Assembly: GCF_036013645.1 (NCBI RefSeq)
Contig: NZ_CP107869.1
Coordinates: 6,448,001-6,512,000, forward strand
DNA: 64,000 nt
DNA from: Streptomyces sp. NBC_00490
Lineage (GTDB): Bacteria > Actinomycetota > Actinomycetes > Streptomycetales > Streptomycetaceae
Direction: 5' to 3'
This document shows positions 33,969-43,466 of the stretch, one piece after another; the first letter of the stretch is position 1, and every line of letters starts with the position of its first letter. The notes below the pieces were generated by a model that was given only the letters and a program-made list of their open reading frames with translations, did not search any database and had not been told where the DNA came from. A program made the position numbers and the translations under genes.

Positions 33969-35318
33969 CTAACTGCAGTACTGCGTCTCCTTGCCGATGG
34001 ACCGGTACATACAGTCGGAGTTCTCCAGCAGCTGGAGCACGGCGTCCCGGTTGCGCGCGGTCTCCGCCGCGATCACCTCGTCGGGCGGGTAGAAGCCGCC
34101 TCCGGAGCTCGACGACGGGTACATCTCGAAGGTGTAGGCGAAGATCTTCTGGTTGCCCCACAGCCAGTCGTCGATCGACCCGTCGGTGATGTACAGGTCG
34201 CTGGACTGCTCGGGCGTGTAGCCGTTGCTCGCGGCCATCTTCCCGCCGACCGTCGCGAAGGCGTTGCGGTCGTCGGTCGTCATGCCGGTGGCGGTGTTCG
34301 CCGTCGTGTACCCGTAGGGCCACAGGACCAGTTCGCTGTACGTGTGGAAGTCGATGCCGGTCTTGATCTGCTGCACGCCGCCGACGACCCGGCTGCGGAC
34401 GAAGTTGGCGACGACCTTGACCTCGGGCGCCGACTCGGCCGCCGTACCGCGATAGGTCTCCGAGGAGGTCGACCCGGACGAGCCGCCGCAGCAGCCCCAC
34501 CGGTAGCCCCAGTTGCGGTTGAGGTCGGTGCCGACGTACGAGGAACCGGAGTTGGGCTGGCGGTTCTTGCGCCAGGAGCGGTAGGAGCCGGTCGCGACGT
34601 CGTACTCGCCGCCGTCGGGGTTGAGGTCCGGGACGATCCAGATCTCGCGGTTGTTGACCATGTTGGTCACGCGGGAGTCGGTGCCGTAGTCCGAGGTCAG
34701 CTCGTTGAGCAGGTAGAGCGCCATCTCGACGGTGAGGTGCTCACGGGCGTGCTGGTGGTGGGTGAACAGCACCTCGGGCTCGGACTCGTCGGTCGCCACG
34801 TTGTCGCTGATCTTGATGGCGACGATGTTCCGGCCCTGGTACGAGGTGCCGATCACGCGGGTGCTCGCGATGGACGAGTGGGCGGAGACGACCGAGTTGA
34901 TCTCGCTCGTCATCTCCGCGTAGTTGTGGTACCTCGAGTCGGCCGAGGGGAAGTCGAGGATTCCGACCCCGTCGTCCGCGGCGGAGGACCGGTCGGGGAC
35001 CGCGCCGAGCGCCGTGATGTCGTAGCCCTGAGCCCGCAGTGTCCTGATCTGGTCGGCGCGGCCGGAGATCACGACACCGTGGTCGTCCACCTCGTCGATG
35101 GCCACGCCGGCCTGCTGGAGGGCCGTGCGTTCCTTGACCGTGGCGTGCGTGTGGACCTCGTACTGGCGGATGGTGTCCGCCGAGGGAGCCGCCTTGGCGG
35201 TGCTGTCGGCACTGGCGCCCGGGGAGAGGGGTGCCGCGAGCGCTAGGGCGAGGAGGGCGGCGAACACGGCGGTACGTCTTGTGCCGCGGGCGCCTGAGCC
35301 TCGTATGCGAAGTCGCAT
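33969..35318 (-). CDS. Secreted zinc carboxypeptidase (M14)
   Basis: A 449-residue exported metallocarboxypeptidase. Signal peptide with [12 protein letters not shown] near residue 37, a pro-region of about 85 residues ([20 protein letters not shown]), then the M14 catalytic domain. Motifs: zinc ligands in [11 protein letters not shown] and in GIDFHTYSE, substrate-binding [11 protein letters not shown], and catalytic Glu in YTFEMYP. The end ([14 protein letters not shown]) contributes two Cys. It should trim C-terminal residues from extracellular peptides, complementing the secreted protease 8 kb away. It is divergent from the ATPase gene across 244 nt. Confidence 0.93.
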   Translation of the reverse strand: MRLRIRGSGARGTRRTAVFAALLALALAAPLSPGASADSTAKAAPSADTIRQYEVHTHATVKERTALQQAGVAIDEVDDHGVVISGRADQIRTLRAQGYDITALGAVPDRSSAADDGVGILDFPSADSRYHNYAEMTSEINSVVSAHSSIASTRVIGTSYQGRNIVAIKISDNVATDESEPEVLFTHHQHAREHLTVEMALYLLNELTSDYGTDSRVTNMVNNREIWIVPDLNPDGGEYDVATGSYRSWRKNRQPNSGSSYVGTDLNRNWGYRWGCCGGSSGSTSSETYRGTAAESAPEVKVVANFVRSRVVGGVQQIKTGIDFHTYSELVLWPYGYTTANTATGMTTDDRNAFATVGGKMAASNGYTPEQSSDLYITDGSIDDWLWGNQKIFAYTFEMYPSSSSGGGFYPPDEVIAAETARNRDAVLQLLENSDCMYRSIGKETQYCS

Positions 35319-35562
35319 GAAGTCTCCTAGTTTCTCCAGGGGGTCCGGGGTCTCCGGGCCTGGAGCAAGTGGGGATACAGGTGACTCACAGGTGCGGGTG
35401 CGGCGCTCATCGTGCGCCTATGGCATGAGCAGGTCAAGAGTCAATAAAGGCGCGGTGGCCGGAACCCGGCGGCCGTGGCCCGATCCCGAACTGATGTCCG
35501 TAGGCAGTGAATCGGGTATTCCTCCCCGTGTGCGTCACGGCCGCGGCGGACATCCTGCTCCC

Positions 35563-36048
35563 ATGCTGCAACTCTCCGGGGGCCGCGCCCCGGACCGCGA
35601 TCCTCGGTACGCCGCTTACCCCCAACCCCCCTTGGGGGCAGGCCATCTGAGCGTCAAGTACACCCCCCGTCCCGCCGCCGTCCGCGAGGCCCGCGCCACG
35701 GTCCGCCGACAGCTGGAGAGGTGGGGGCTCGCGGACCAGGAGGACCTGGTGGACAACGCCGAGCTGCTTGTCAGCGAACTCGCCACCAACGCCCTCCTCC
35801 ACTCCGCGAGCAGCTTCCGCCTCACCCTGTTCGCCTCGCACGGCGTGCTGCGCTGCGAGGTCGCCGACGTCGGCCGCCGCACTCCCCAGGTGCTCCGGGC
35901 GGGCACCGCGGAGAGCGGCCGGGGGATGTTCCTGGTGGACGCGCTCGCCCGGCGCTGGGGCTGCCATCAGGACGGGCCGGGCAAGACCGTATGGTTCGAG
36001 CTCGGCACGTGCGGGTCCGACGACTGTGGTCGGCCGGAGTCGTTCTGA
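35563..36048 (+). CDS. RsbW-like ATP-binding regulatory protein
   Basis: A 161-residue GHKL-fold ATPase of the anti-sigma/serine-kinase kind abundant in Streptomyces. Seen are the N-box helix DNAELLVSELATNALLHS, the G1-like CEVADVGRRTP and the G2-like GRGMFLVDALARRWG. There is no sigma, anti-anti-sigma or phosphatase gene alongside, so its partner is unknown. ATG 35563 is taken as start; an in-frame ATG at 35494 would add 23 residues. Confidence 0.82.
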   Translation: MLQLSGGRAPDRDPRYAAYPQPPLGAGHLSVKYTPRPAAVREARATVRRQLERWGLADQEDLVDNAELLVSELATNALLHSASSFRLTLFASHGVLRCEVADVGRRTPQVLRAGTAESGRGMFLVDALARRWGCHQDGPGKTVWFELGTCGSDDCGRPESF

Positions 36049-36125
36049 CGTCGAGTACGGGCATCGGGTGAAGATCCACGCAGGCCCTCTTGCCGGGCAG
36101 GCCGCTTTGGGCTTTCTTGACCTGC

Positions 36126-37451
36126 ATGGCGGACACCACGGGCAACCCCACGGACACCCAGGCATCATCCGACGACTCCCGACCTCGTAAGTCCAGTTGG
36201 AAGTACATCGGCCCCGGCATCGTCGTCGCGGCCACCGGCGTCGGTGCCGGCGACCTGGTCGCGACCCTCATCGCGGGCAGCAACTTCGGCTACACGCTCC
36301 TGTGGGCCGCCGTCATCGGCTGCCTCGTCAAGATCTCCCTCGCCGAAGCCGCCGGCCGCTGGCATCTGTCCACCGGCCGCACCCTCTTCGACGGCTGGGC
36401 GAGCCTGGGCCGCTGGACCTCGTGGTTCTTCGTCGCCTACGTGGTGATCTGGGGCTTCGTCTACGGCGCCGCCGCGATGTCGTCCAGCGCGCTGCCGCTC
36501 CAGGCGCTGTTCCCGGACGTGATGGACCTCAAGTGGTGGGCCGTCGCCTGCGGTCTGACCGGCCTCGTCTTCGTCTGGTTCAACAAGTACGAGGTCTTCG
36601 AGAAGGTCATGACGGTCCTGGTGGGCGTCATGTTCGTGGTCACGGTCTACCTGGCCATCCGCGTCACCCCGAACCTGGGGGACGCCTTCGCGGGCCTGCT
36701 GCCGGTCCTCCCCGACGAGAAGGACTCGATCCTCAACACCCTCGGCCTCATCGGCGGCGTCGGCGGCACCATCACCCTCGCCGCCTACGGCTACTGGGTC
36801 AACGCCAAGGGCTGGACCAACACCGGCTGGATGAAGGTCATGCGGCTCGACAACCGCGTCGCCTACGCCACCACCGGCATCTTCGTCATCTCCATGCTGT
36901 TCGTCGGCGCCGAGATGCTGCACTCGGCGAACATCGCCATCGCCAGTGGCGACAAGGGGCTCATCCAGCTCAGCGACATCCTGGAGGACAAGTACGGCTC
37001 GGCGACCGCCAAGTTCTTCCTCATCGGCTTCTTCGCCACCTCGTACACCTCCCTGATCGGCGTCTGGCACGGCGTGAGCCTGATGTTCGCCGACTTCGTC
37101 GCCCGCTTCCGCGACAAGGGCGAGGGCAAGGGGACGGGCGAGGAGGTCGCCTCCGGTGCGCGCGAACGCTCCTGGCCCTTCCGCGCGTACCTGCTGTGGC
37201 TGACCTTCCCGCCCATCGTCCTGCTCTTCCAGGGCCAGCCCTTCCGCCTGATCATCCTCTACGGCGTCCTGGGCGCGGCCTTCCTTCCCTTCCTGGCCGG
37301 CACGCTGATCTGGCTGCTCAACTCCTCGCGCACCCCGGCCGAATGGCGCAACGGCCTGATCAGCAACGGGATGCTGGTGATCGCCGGGCTGCTGTTCCTG
37401 GTGCTGTGCGTGAAGCAGATCTGGGATCAGCCCTGGTCGGAGTTCTTCTGA
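36126..37451 (+). CDS. Nramp-like divalent-metal transporter family membrane protein
   Basis: A 441-residue protein with about 11 membrane helices and the overall Nramp/LeuT-fold layout (YIGPGIVVAATGVGAGDL start, GIWHGVSLMFADF late loop). The helix-1 DPGN signature of true Nramp manganese/iron carriers reads GAGD here, and the helix-6 MPH motif is absent (LGLIGGVGGTITLAAYGYW). Transport of Mn or Fe should therefore not be assumed. ATG 36126 is preferred over 36090. No clear ribosome-binding site was seen. The last 25 nt overlap the convergent anti-sigma-like gene. Confidence 0.8.
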   Translation: MADTTGNPTDTQASSDDSRPRKSSWKYIGPGIVVAATGVGAGDLVATLIAGSNFGYTLLWAAVIGCLVKISLAEAAGRWHLSTGRTLFDGWASLGRWTSWFFVAYVVIWGFVYGAAAMSSSALPLQALFPDVMDLKWWAVACGLTGLVFVWFNKYEVFEKVMTVLVGVMFVVTVYLAIRVTPNLGDAFAGLLPVLPDEKDSILNTLGLIGGVGGTITLAAYGYWVNAKGWTNTGWMKVMRLDNRVAYATTGIFVISMLFVGAEMLHSANIAIASGDKGLIQLSDILEDKYGSATAKFFLIGFFATSYTSLIGVWHGVSLMFADFVARFRDKGEGKGTGEEVASGARERSWPFRAYLLWLTFPPIVLLFQGQPFRLIILYGVLGAAFLPFLAGTLIWLLNSSRTPAEWRNGLISNGMLVIAGLLFLVLCVKQIWDQPWSEFF

Positions 37452-38698
37452 CCGGTCAGCAACTCCTCCCGGCTCAGACCCCACTTCGAGCTGAGCGCGA
37501 TCTTCTTGAGCTGCTCCATCGTCAGGGCGGGCTTGTCACGGCTCGGCTCGTCGTGCGGCCCGCCCGCGTTGAGGGCGCTGATCACGACGCGCGTACCGTT
37601 GATCCGCACCGTGTCGACGGTCCACCTGACGGTGCCCGGGACGTCCTTGTCGCCGGCGTCCTCGCGGGTGACGAGCATCGTGCCGTCGGAGAGGGACTCG
37701 GCGCCCTCGAAGATGCTCTCGCCGAGCAGGTCCTCCATGTTCGGCTGGACGTTGATCTCGACGAGGCTCTTGCCCTTGCCGTCGTCGACGACGACATAGC
37801 CCCACCCGGACGCGTCACCGCCCCTCGAGACCACCTCGACGTCGTCGGGCATGAGATAGGCGAGATCCTTGCGGATGTCGCCGCTGCCGGGGGACGTCTC
37901 CTCCGGCTTCGCCAGCGGGGGCTTGTCCTTCTTGGGGATGGCGTCGACCGCCGTCAGCCACGCCGGCGCGGTCACCAGCTTCTTCAACTCGGCGGCGTCC
38001 AGCGGCGGGTTCTCGCGGGTGACCGGTGAACCCTTCTCGGCCTCGGCGTTCCACTCGTACACCGCGACGTGCTGGCCCTTCGGCGTGATCAGGTCGGCGG
38101 TCCAGTGCTTGGTGGGCTCCCGCTTGTCGGGATACTCGTACCCCTGGAGGATCCGCAGCACGGAGCCGTTGTCCAGCCGGCTCGTGCGGCAACTGTCGTA
38201 CGGCGTGAACGTCTTGTCCGGGCACTCGGTCCACTGCCGGGTCTGCTCGGTGCCGGGCTCGACCCGGTCCATGCTCACGGAGACGACGGAACCCCCGTCC
38301 CCGTCGTCCCACACGAGCCACGCGTACGGCGCGTCCTCGGTACCGCGACCGGTCTCCTGGCTGAACTTGCCGTACCCGAGCTGCTCCTTGAGCGTGCTGA
38401 TCAGCTGCCGGCCGGAGACGGGCGGCACGGTCGCCGTGGCGCTCGGCTTCGAGGCCACCGAGGACGGGTCAGGGTCCGAACCGCCGCCGGGCAGGAGCAG
38501 CGCCCCGCCCACCCCGACGAGCGCGAGGGAGGCCGCGCCGCCCACGACGGCGGCCCGGCGCCGCAACCGCAGCCGGCGGCCACGGGCGAGGCCCGCGGTG
38601 GTGAGCGCGTGCGCGTCGGCGTCGAACTGGCCGCCGGCCTCACGCAGTTCGGCGACGACACGGTCCTCGAAGGGATCACTTTGCTGTTGAGCGGGCAT
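37427..38698 (-). CDS. CU044_5270-type membrane protein, likely sigma-factor partner
   Basis: A 423-residue single-pass protein. A cytoplasmic N-terminus of about 50 residues (DPFEDRVVAELREAGGQFDADAHALTTAGLARGRR) precedes one helix (AAVVGGAASLALVGVGGALLL) and a large exported domain. This arrangement and its position directly after a SigE-family sigma gene match the actinobacterial CU044_5270 family. Anti-sigma or signal-sensing function is inferred from context; no zinc-binding anti-sigma motif is present. It lies 82 nt downstream of the sigma gene. Confidence 0.75.
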   Translation of the reverse strand: MPAQQQSDPFEDRVVAELREAGGQFDADAHALTTAGLARGRRLRLRRRAAVVGGAASLALVGVGGALLLPGGGSDPDPSSVASKPSATATVPPVSGRQLISTLKEQLGYGKFSQETGRGTEDAPYAWLVWDDGDGGSVVSVSMDRVEPGTEQTRQWTECPDKTFTPYDSCRTSRLDNGSVLRILQGYEYPDKREPTKHWTADLITPKGQHVAVYEWNAEAEKGSPVTRENPPLDAAELKKLVTAPAWLTAVDAIPKKDKPPLAKPEETSPGSGDIRKDLAYLMPDDVEVVSRGGDASGWGYVVVDDGKGKSLVEINVQPNMEDLLGESIFEGAESLSDGTMLVTREDAGDKDVPGTVRWTVDTVRINGTRVVISALNAGGPHDEPSRDKPALTMEQLKKIALSSKWGLSREELLTGQKNSDQG

Positions 38699-38780
38699 GG
38701 CTAACCACCGTTTCCCCGAGGTGTGAAGGATGAGAAGTCAGAGGTGTGGATGAGGCGAGGCACAGGGACGGGTGGGGCCG

Positions 38781-39290
38781 TCAGAAGCGGGCGTACTCTC
38801 CGAGGTCCTCGCCCAGCAGCTCCCGCAGCCGGCCGAGGGCGCGGGTACAGCGGGTGCGGACCGCGGAGGAACTGGCGTTCATGGCGTCGGCGGTCTCCTC
38901 GATCGAACGGTCCTCCCAGTAGCGCAGTACGACCACCGCCCGGTCCTTCGCGGGCAGCCGGGCCAGGGCCTGGAGCAGCGTGAGGCGCAGCGGGACGTCG
39001 CCGTGGTCGGCGTAGACCTGCTCCGGGAACTCGGCGGTGGCGCGCTCCTTGCTGCTGCGGCGCCGCTGGTGGGCGAGGAACGCCCGGGTGAGGACGGTCT
39101 GCGCGTACCCGGCGGGGTTGCCGACCCGGGCCACCCGGTGCCAGCTGATGTACAGCCGGCCCAGGGTCTCCTGCACCAGGTCCTCGGCGAGATACGTGTC
39201 CCCGGCGGTGAGCAGGCACGCGGAGCGGTACAGATGCCCCGCGCGTGCCGCCGCGAACTCCGCGTACTGGTCCGCAAGGACCTGTCTCAT
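38781..39290 (-). CDS. SigE-family ECF RNA polymerase sigma factor
   Basis: A 169-residue sigma-70 group 4 protein. Region 2: LYRSACLLTAGDTYLAEDLVQETLGRLY; region 4: RLTLLQALARLPAKDRAVVVLRYWEDRSIEETADAMNASSSAVRTRCTRALGRLRELL. The length and pattern fit the SigE family of Streptomyces (SACE_1711-like). The start has a G-rich ribosome-binding site (GGGGGAACAC). It is transcribed with the membrane-protein gene behind it and is divergent from the PH-like gene. Confidence 0.92.
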   Translation of the reverse strand: MRQVLADQYAEFAAARAGHLYRSACLLTAGDTYLAEDLVQETLGRLYISWHRVARVGNPAGYAQTVLTRAFLAHQRRRSSKERATAEFPEQVYADHGDVPLRLTLLQALARLPAKDRAVVVLRYWEDRSIEETADAMNASSSAVRTRCTRALGRLRELLGEDLGEYARF

Positions 39291-39456
39291 GTGTTCCCCC
39301 TGCTCGTGGATGCGCCGACTGCGCGCTCTCACTTCACTGATGCGGTGGCACCCCGGAAATGTTTCACATGAGATGCGGGGAATCTTGAGACCGGGTACGA
39401 CGAGTAGGTTGCCGTACGTACACACCCACGCACGCACACCGCCCCGGGGGCTCACC

Positions 39457-39804
39457 ATGACCCACCCGCCCTACCCGCCCCAAGGCTTCGGCCCGCCCCC
39501 GCCGATGCCCCGACCGACACCCGTCGGCCCCGAGTTCCTCGCCGTCGACCGCCGCAGCTCGGTGTCCGTCGACGCCTCCGGAGTCACCCTGGAACTCAAC
39601 GGCGTCGAGGCCGACTTCGACTGGCCGGAGATCCGCAGCGTCCACTACAAGGCGAGCCCGAACGGAAAGTCGCTGATGCTGGCCGTGGTCCATCTCGACG
39701 GCCAGTTCTACGAGTGCGTGGTGGACGCGAAGTCGAGGGACCGGCTGGGGGAGTGGTTCGCGGGGCTGGCGGCGGTGTTGGGGTACTACAGGCCGATGGG
39801 GTGA
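39457..39804 (+). CDS. Small PH-like protein, paralogue of the protein at 33350
   Basis: A 115-residue soluble protein. A Pro-rich N-terminus of about 25 residues is followed by a domain (VDRRSSVSVDASGVTLEL, FDWPEIRSVHYK, LAVVHLDGQFYECVVDA, LGEWFAGLAAVLGYY) whose strand pattern and key Trp/Arg positions match the C-terminal half of the acidic protein 6 kb away. Function unknown. ATG 39457 has a GGGGG site 6 nt upstream. It is divergent from the sigma gene. Confidence 0.65.
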   Translation: MTHPPYPPQGFGPPPPMPRPTPVGPEFLAVDRRSSVSVDASGVTLELNGVEADFDWPEIRSVHYKASPNGKSLMLAVVHLDGQFYECVVDAKSRDRLGEWFAGLAAVLGYYRPMG

Positions 39805-39879
39805 GCTGTGGTCCCAAGCGAGCCTGGGTCAGCTGAGCGTGGGGGCGACCGCGATCACCCCCACGCTCTGCTTCCGTCG

Positions 39880-41568
39880 CTACGGCAGCGCGTGCACGTG
39901 CGGGCCCACCGCGTTCGACCACGCGTTGCCCGCCGACGCGTCCCAGTTGGTCGACCAGGTCATCGCGCCACGCAGGTCGGGATAGGTCCTGGACGGCTTG
40001 AAGGAGCCGCAGGACGTGCCCTTCGTCAGGCAGTCCAGGGCGTTGTTCACCACGGACGGTGAGACGTACCCGCTGCCCGCGCCGCTCGTCGAGGCCGGCA
40101 GGCCCAGGCCCACCTGGGACGGGGAGAGGCCGCCCTCCAGCTGGATGCAGGCCAGGGCCGTCAGGAAGTCCACCGAACCCTGCGAGTACACCTTGCCGTC
40201 GCAGCCGAGCATCGAACCGCTGTTGTAGTACTGCATGTTGACGACGGTGAGGATGTCCTTGATGTTCAGGGCCGTCTGGAAGTAGGCGTTGGACGTCGAC
40301 TGCATGTCGATGGTCTGCGGGGCCATCGTGATGACGAGGGACGAGCCCGCCTTCGACGCGAGCGACCGCAGCGCCTGGGTCATGTACGTCGCGTTGAGGC
40401 CGTTCTCGAGGTCGATGTCCACGCCGTCGAAGCCGTACGTCTGCATCAGCGAGTACACCGAGTTCGCGAAGTTCGCCGCCGAGGTGGCGTCGTTGACCGC
40501 GACCGTCCCCCGCTCACCGCCGACCGAGACGATGACCTTCTTCCCGGCCGCCTTCTTCGCCGCGATGTCCGCCTTGAACTGGTCGACGGTGTAACCGCCC
40601 AGCCCCGCCGAGTCGAGGTTGAACGTCACCGCGCCCGGAGTGGTCGTGGCGTCCGCGAAGGCCACCGCGATGATGTCGTACGAGGACTGGACGTCGGAGA
40701 TCTTCTGGACCTTGGCCCCGTTGTTGAAGTTCTGCCAGTAGCCGGTGACGGCGTGCCTGGGCAGCGCCGGTCCGGTCGGCGTGGCCGTCGTCGTCCCCGT
40801 CACCGCCGCCGACTTCCCAGACTCGCCCGCCGAGTTGGTCGCGGTGACCTGGAAGGAGTACGACGTCGACGCCGCGAGCCCGGTCACCGTCGCCGACGTG
40901 CCGGTCACCGCCGTCACCTTCGTACCGCCGCGGTAGACGTTGTACCCCGTGGCCCCGGACACCGCGCTCCAGGCCAGGGACACCGACGACGAGGACGTAC
41001 CGGAGACCCCGAGGCCGCTCGGCGCGCCCGGAATGGTCGGGGCCGGGTCGGTGCCACCGCCGCCGTCGGGGCCGTACACCGAGACGTCGTCCGCGAAGTA
41101 CGCCGACTGCCCGTACCAGCCGTGGGTGTAGACCGTCACCGAGGTCGTCGAGGCGCCGGTGGTGAAGGTTGTCGACAGCTGCTTCCAGGAGGTGGAGTCG
41201 GGCGTCCATGTCGACACGTCCGTCGTACCGGTGCCGGTCACACCGAGGTAGGAGTACCCGCCCTGCACCCACGCGCTGAGCGTGTACGTCGATCCGGGCT
41301 TCACCGCCACCGTCTGTGTGCACTTCGCGTGGTCCTGCCCGGCCGGCGTCGCCTTCAGCGCGGCCGTGCCGCCGTGCACCGGCGAGGAGACGGTGGCCCC
41401 GCTCCCGGCCGTACAGGTCCAGTTCGTCAGGCCGGACTCGAAGCCGGCGTTCTTGGCGTTGTTGACATCCGCGGCGGAGGCCTGGCCTGTGCCGGACACA
41501 CCGAGGGCGAGGGCTGCGAGAACCGCTGCCGACCAGAAGCGAGCAGAGCGTCGTCTGAGTATGGCCAT
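39880..41568 (-). CDS. Secreted GH18 chitinase with carbohydrate-binding and FnIII domains
   Basis: A 562-residue exported enzyme hydrolysing beta-1,4 bonds of chitin. Order: signal peptide (cleavage near ASA, about residue 33), a CBM4_9-like module (about 35-170), a fibronectin type III domain (about 180-270), and the GH18 barrel (about 285-560). The catalytic DxxDxDxE motif is Asp381-Asp384-Asp386-Glu388 in FDGVDIDLEN. Compared with related proteins the FnIII linker is short. The promoter region carries two DasR-type boxes. No ribosome-binding site is visible at ATG 41568 and the start is close to the predicted transcription start, so translation could be leaderless. Confidence 0.95.
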   Translation of the reverse strand: MAILRRRSARFWSAAVLAALALGVSGTGQASAADVNNAKNAGFESGLTNWTCTAGSGATVSSPVHGGTAALKATPAGQDHAKCTQTVAVKPGSTYTLSAWVQGGYSYLGVTGTGTTDVSTWTPDSTSWKQLSTTFTTGASTTSVTVYTHGWYGQSAYFADDVSVYGPDGGGGTDPAPTIPGAPSGLGVSGTSSSSVSLAWSAVSGATGYNVYRGGTKVTAVTGTSATVTGLAASTSYSFQVTATNSAGESGKSAAVTGTTTATPTGPALPRHAVTGYWQNFNNGAKVQKISDVQSSYDIIAVAFADATTTPGAVTFNLDSAGLGGYTVDQFKADIAAKKAAGKKVIVSVGGERGTVAVNDATSAANFANSVYSLMQTYGFDGVDIDLENGLNATYMTQALRSLASKAGSSLVITMAPQTIDMQSTSNAYFQTALNIKDILTVVNMQYYNSGSMLGCDGKVYSQGSVDFLTALACIQLEGGLSPSQVGLGLPASTSGAGSGYVSPSVVNNALDCLTKGTSCGSFKPSRTYPDLRGAMTWSTNWDASAGNAWSNAVGPHVHALP

Positions 41569-41577
41569 GACAAGCAG

Positions 41578-41620
41578 ACTGGTCCAGACCAATCGTGTCC
41601 GTCAATAGGTCCAGACCATC
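41578..41620 (-). promoter_or_regulatory. Two DasR-type boxes (dre) in the chitinase promoter
   Basis: ACTGGTCCAGACCAAT (41578-41593) and ATAGGTCCAGACCATC (41605-41620) share an 11-bp core 27 bp apart. The first matches the known dre consensus ACTGGTCTAGACCAGT at 14 of 16 positions. They are also the pair of 12-bp direct repeats known from Streptomyces chitinase promoters. A TTGACG -35 (minus strand, 41605-41600) lies between them. Repression by DasR relieved by GlcN-6-P is the expected control. Confidence 0.85.
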
Positions 41621-41859
41621 TTTGCGGGCCTGCGAGGCCCGCGGGGGTCCCCCGGGTCCTCCCGTAGGGGCATCGGCATATGCAATCCGCCCTGATTTGG
41701 GGAGCCTTGCGCAAAAACAGTTGCCATCAGCTGAAGAAACGCTGTTCTCCGGTCACATGGGCGTGGCTAGAGTGCTGACGTAGTCACGCAGTGAAGTCGA
41801 CTGGGTGTGCCGGAGTAACGCCGGTCGGGCCGGCGGGGCATGGGAACGGGGAGCTGCGC

Positions 41860-42711
41860 GTGCCAACTGCCATTGCCGTGACCGGTGCCGACATGGCGCT
41901 GCCGCCGCAGGACGAGCGAACCGTGCCCGCCGTCGTGCTCAAGGGACTGGGCAAGGAACCGCTGGAGCGCACGCTGCTGGCCCTCCAGGCGCTCATCGAC
42001 CAGCACGGCCATGTGATCGTCGTGTGCTCCCAGGCGGTGCCGAAGGCGGTCGAGCGACGCCTGCACACCGTACGGTCCCTCCTGGAGAGCGACCGTATCG
42101 CCCTGTTCCGCCCCGATCTGCCGCCCCTCGGGCTGGCCGTCCTGGCCCGCCAGTTGAGACAGCTCGCCTCCTGCGACCTCGGCCCCGGCGTGCTCGCCTC
42201 CGCGGGCCGGCTGCTCACCCACTACATCCACGCCGGGGCGGTCCTCGGCTCCGTCACCAAGCTCGACCGCGTTCCCGTCGACCTCAAGGCGCATGCCAAG
42301 TCATGGATGCCGGGAAGTCAGTTCGGTGTGATCGCCCACCCCGAACCGCAACTGGTCCGCATCGGCCCCGAAGCCGCTCTGAAGGGACCCGAGTTCGCCA
42401 CCGCCCTCCTGGTCGCCAAGGGACAGTTCCCGGCCGACTGGGTCACCACCACCCTCGCCCCGTCCTGGAACGTACAGGGCCTGCGCGAAGTCCCGCTCCC
42501 CGCCGAGTCGGCGTCGTGGTGGGGCACCCCGAAAGTGGTCGAGTTCTGTTCGTTCCTGCCCGACCTCTCGGTCCTCTACCAACTGGTCACCTCGGTCCGC
42601 CAGAGCGCCTGCCACTGGTGCGGCATCGATGTGATCGGCGACCGCTGTGTGTTCTGTTCCGCCATGTCACCGCTCACCGAGAACCAGCAGAACCAACTCA
42701 CCGCCGGGTGA
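41860..42711 (+). CDS. Unknown protein with C-terminal zinc ribbon, first gene of the Tad locus
   Basis: A 283-residue soluble protein. Most of it shows no recognisable enzyme motif. It ends in CHWCGIDVIGDRCVFC, a CxxC...CxxC zinc ribbon. GTG 41860 has GGGGAG 6 nt upstream; the in-frame extension to 41791 is less likely. Its stop is 40 nt before the cpaB-like gene, so it is likely co-transcribed with the pilus genes. I do not recognise its function. Confidence 0.6.
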   Translation: MPTAIAVTGADMALPPQDERTVPAVVLKGLGKEPLERTLLALQALIDQHGHVIVVCSQAVPKAVERRLHTVRSLLESDRIALFRPDLPPLGLAVLARQLRQLASCDLGPGVLASAGRLLTHYIHAGAVLGSVTKLDRVPVDLKAHAKSWMPGSQFGVIAHPEPQLVRIGPEAALKGPEFATALLVAKGQFPADWVTTTLAPSWNVQGLREVPLPAESASWWGTPKVVEFCSFLPDLSVLYQLVTSVRQSACHWCGIDVIGDRCVFCSAMSPLTENQQNQLTAG

Positions 42712-42751
42712 GCCCTGTCGACCGATATCCCCCAATGAGGTTGTCCGGTTC

Positions 42752-43459
42752 ATGAACTCCCGTCAGCGCCGCGGCGTCATACTCCTGATCCTGTCGGCCG
42801 TCTGCGCCCTCGCGGCCTTCGCCGGCGTCCTGTCCGTCATCAACGACGCCGAGTCCAAGGTCGGACCCGAAGTCACCGCCTACCGGCTCAAGGCGAACGT
42901 GGAGCCCTACAAACCGCTGAGCACGGCCCAGTTCGAGAAGATCGAGATGCCCGAGCGGTGGCTGTCCGACAACGCGGTCCGCAATCTCCGGGAGATCGAC
43001 GGCAAGATCGCGGTCACCGCCCTGAAGAAGGGCTCCCTGCTGCAGAGCGACATGATCGTGGCACAGCCGGCTCTGCAGCCCGGGCAGCAAGAGGTCGCCA
43101 TCATGATCGACGCGGCGACCGGTGTGGCCGGCAAGATCACGCCGAACTCCACGGTCAACGTGTACGCCACCTTCGAGGGTGAGCGGGAGGGTGCTCCCGA
43201 CCAGTCCAAGATCATCGTAACCAACGCCAAGGTCCTCGACGTGGGCGACCTCACCCCGCTCCAGCCCGACGCCGACGACCGCACCCGCGAGGCCACCGAG
43301 GCCGTCCCCATCACCTTCGCGCTCTCCGCCATCGACGCCCAGCGCATCACGTACGCCGAGTCCTTCGCCAAGCGCGTCCGGCTCGCACTGGTCGCACCGG
43401 GGGAGACCGGCACCGTCCCCGACCAGGACCGCACGTACGAACTCGCGAAGGACAAGTGA
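42752..43459 (+). CDS. CpaB/RcpC-like pilus assembly protein (SAF domain)
   Basis: A 235-residue membrane-anchored protein. One N-terminal helix (GVILLILSAVCALAAFAGVLSVI) precedes an SAF-type domain (LKANVEPYKPLSTAQFEKIEMP, IAVTALKKGSLLQSDMI) and a CpaB-type beta domain with VAIMIDAATGVAGKITPNSTVNVYATFEG. In Tad systems this protein stabilises the assembly machinery outside the membrane. It precedes the TadZ-like gene by 7 nt. Confidence 0.8.
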   Translation: MNSRQRRGVILLILSAVCALAAFAGVLSVINDAESKVGPEVTAYRLKANVEPYKPLSTAQFEKIEMPERWLSDNAVRNLREIDGKIAVTALKKGSLLQSDMIVAQPALQPGQQEVAIMIDAATGVAGKITPNSTVNVYATFEGEREGAPDQSKIIVTNAKVLDVGDLTPLQPDADDRTREATEAVPITFALSAIDAQRITYAESFAKRVRLALVAPGETGTVPDQDRTYELAKDK

Positions 43460-43466
43460 GAGCCGT

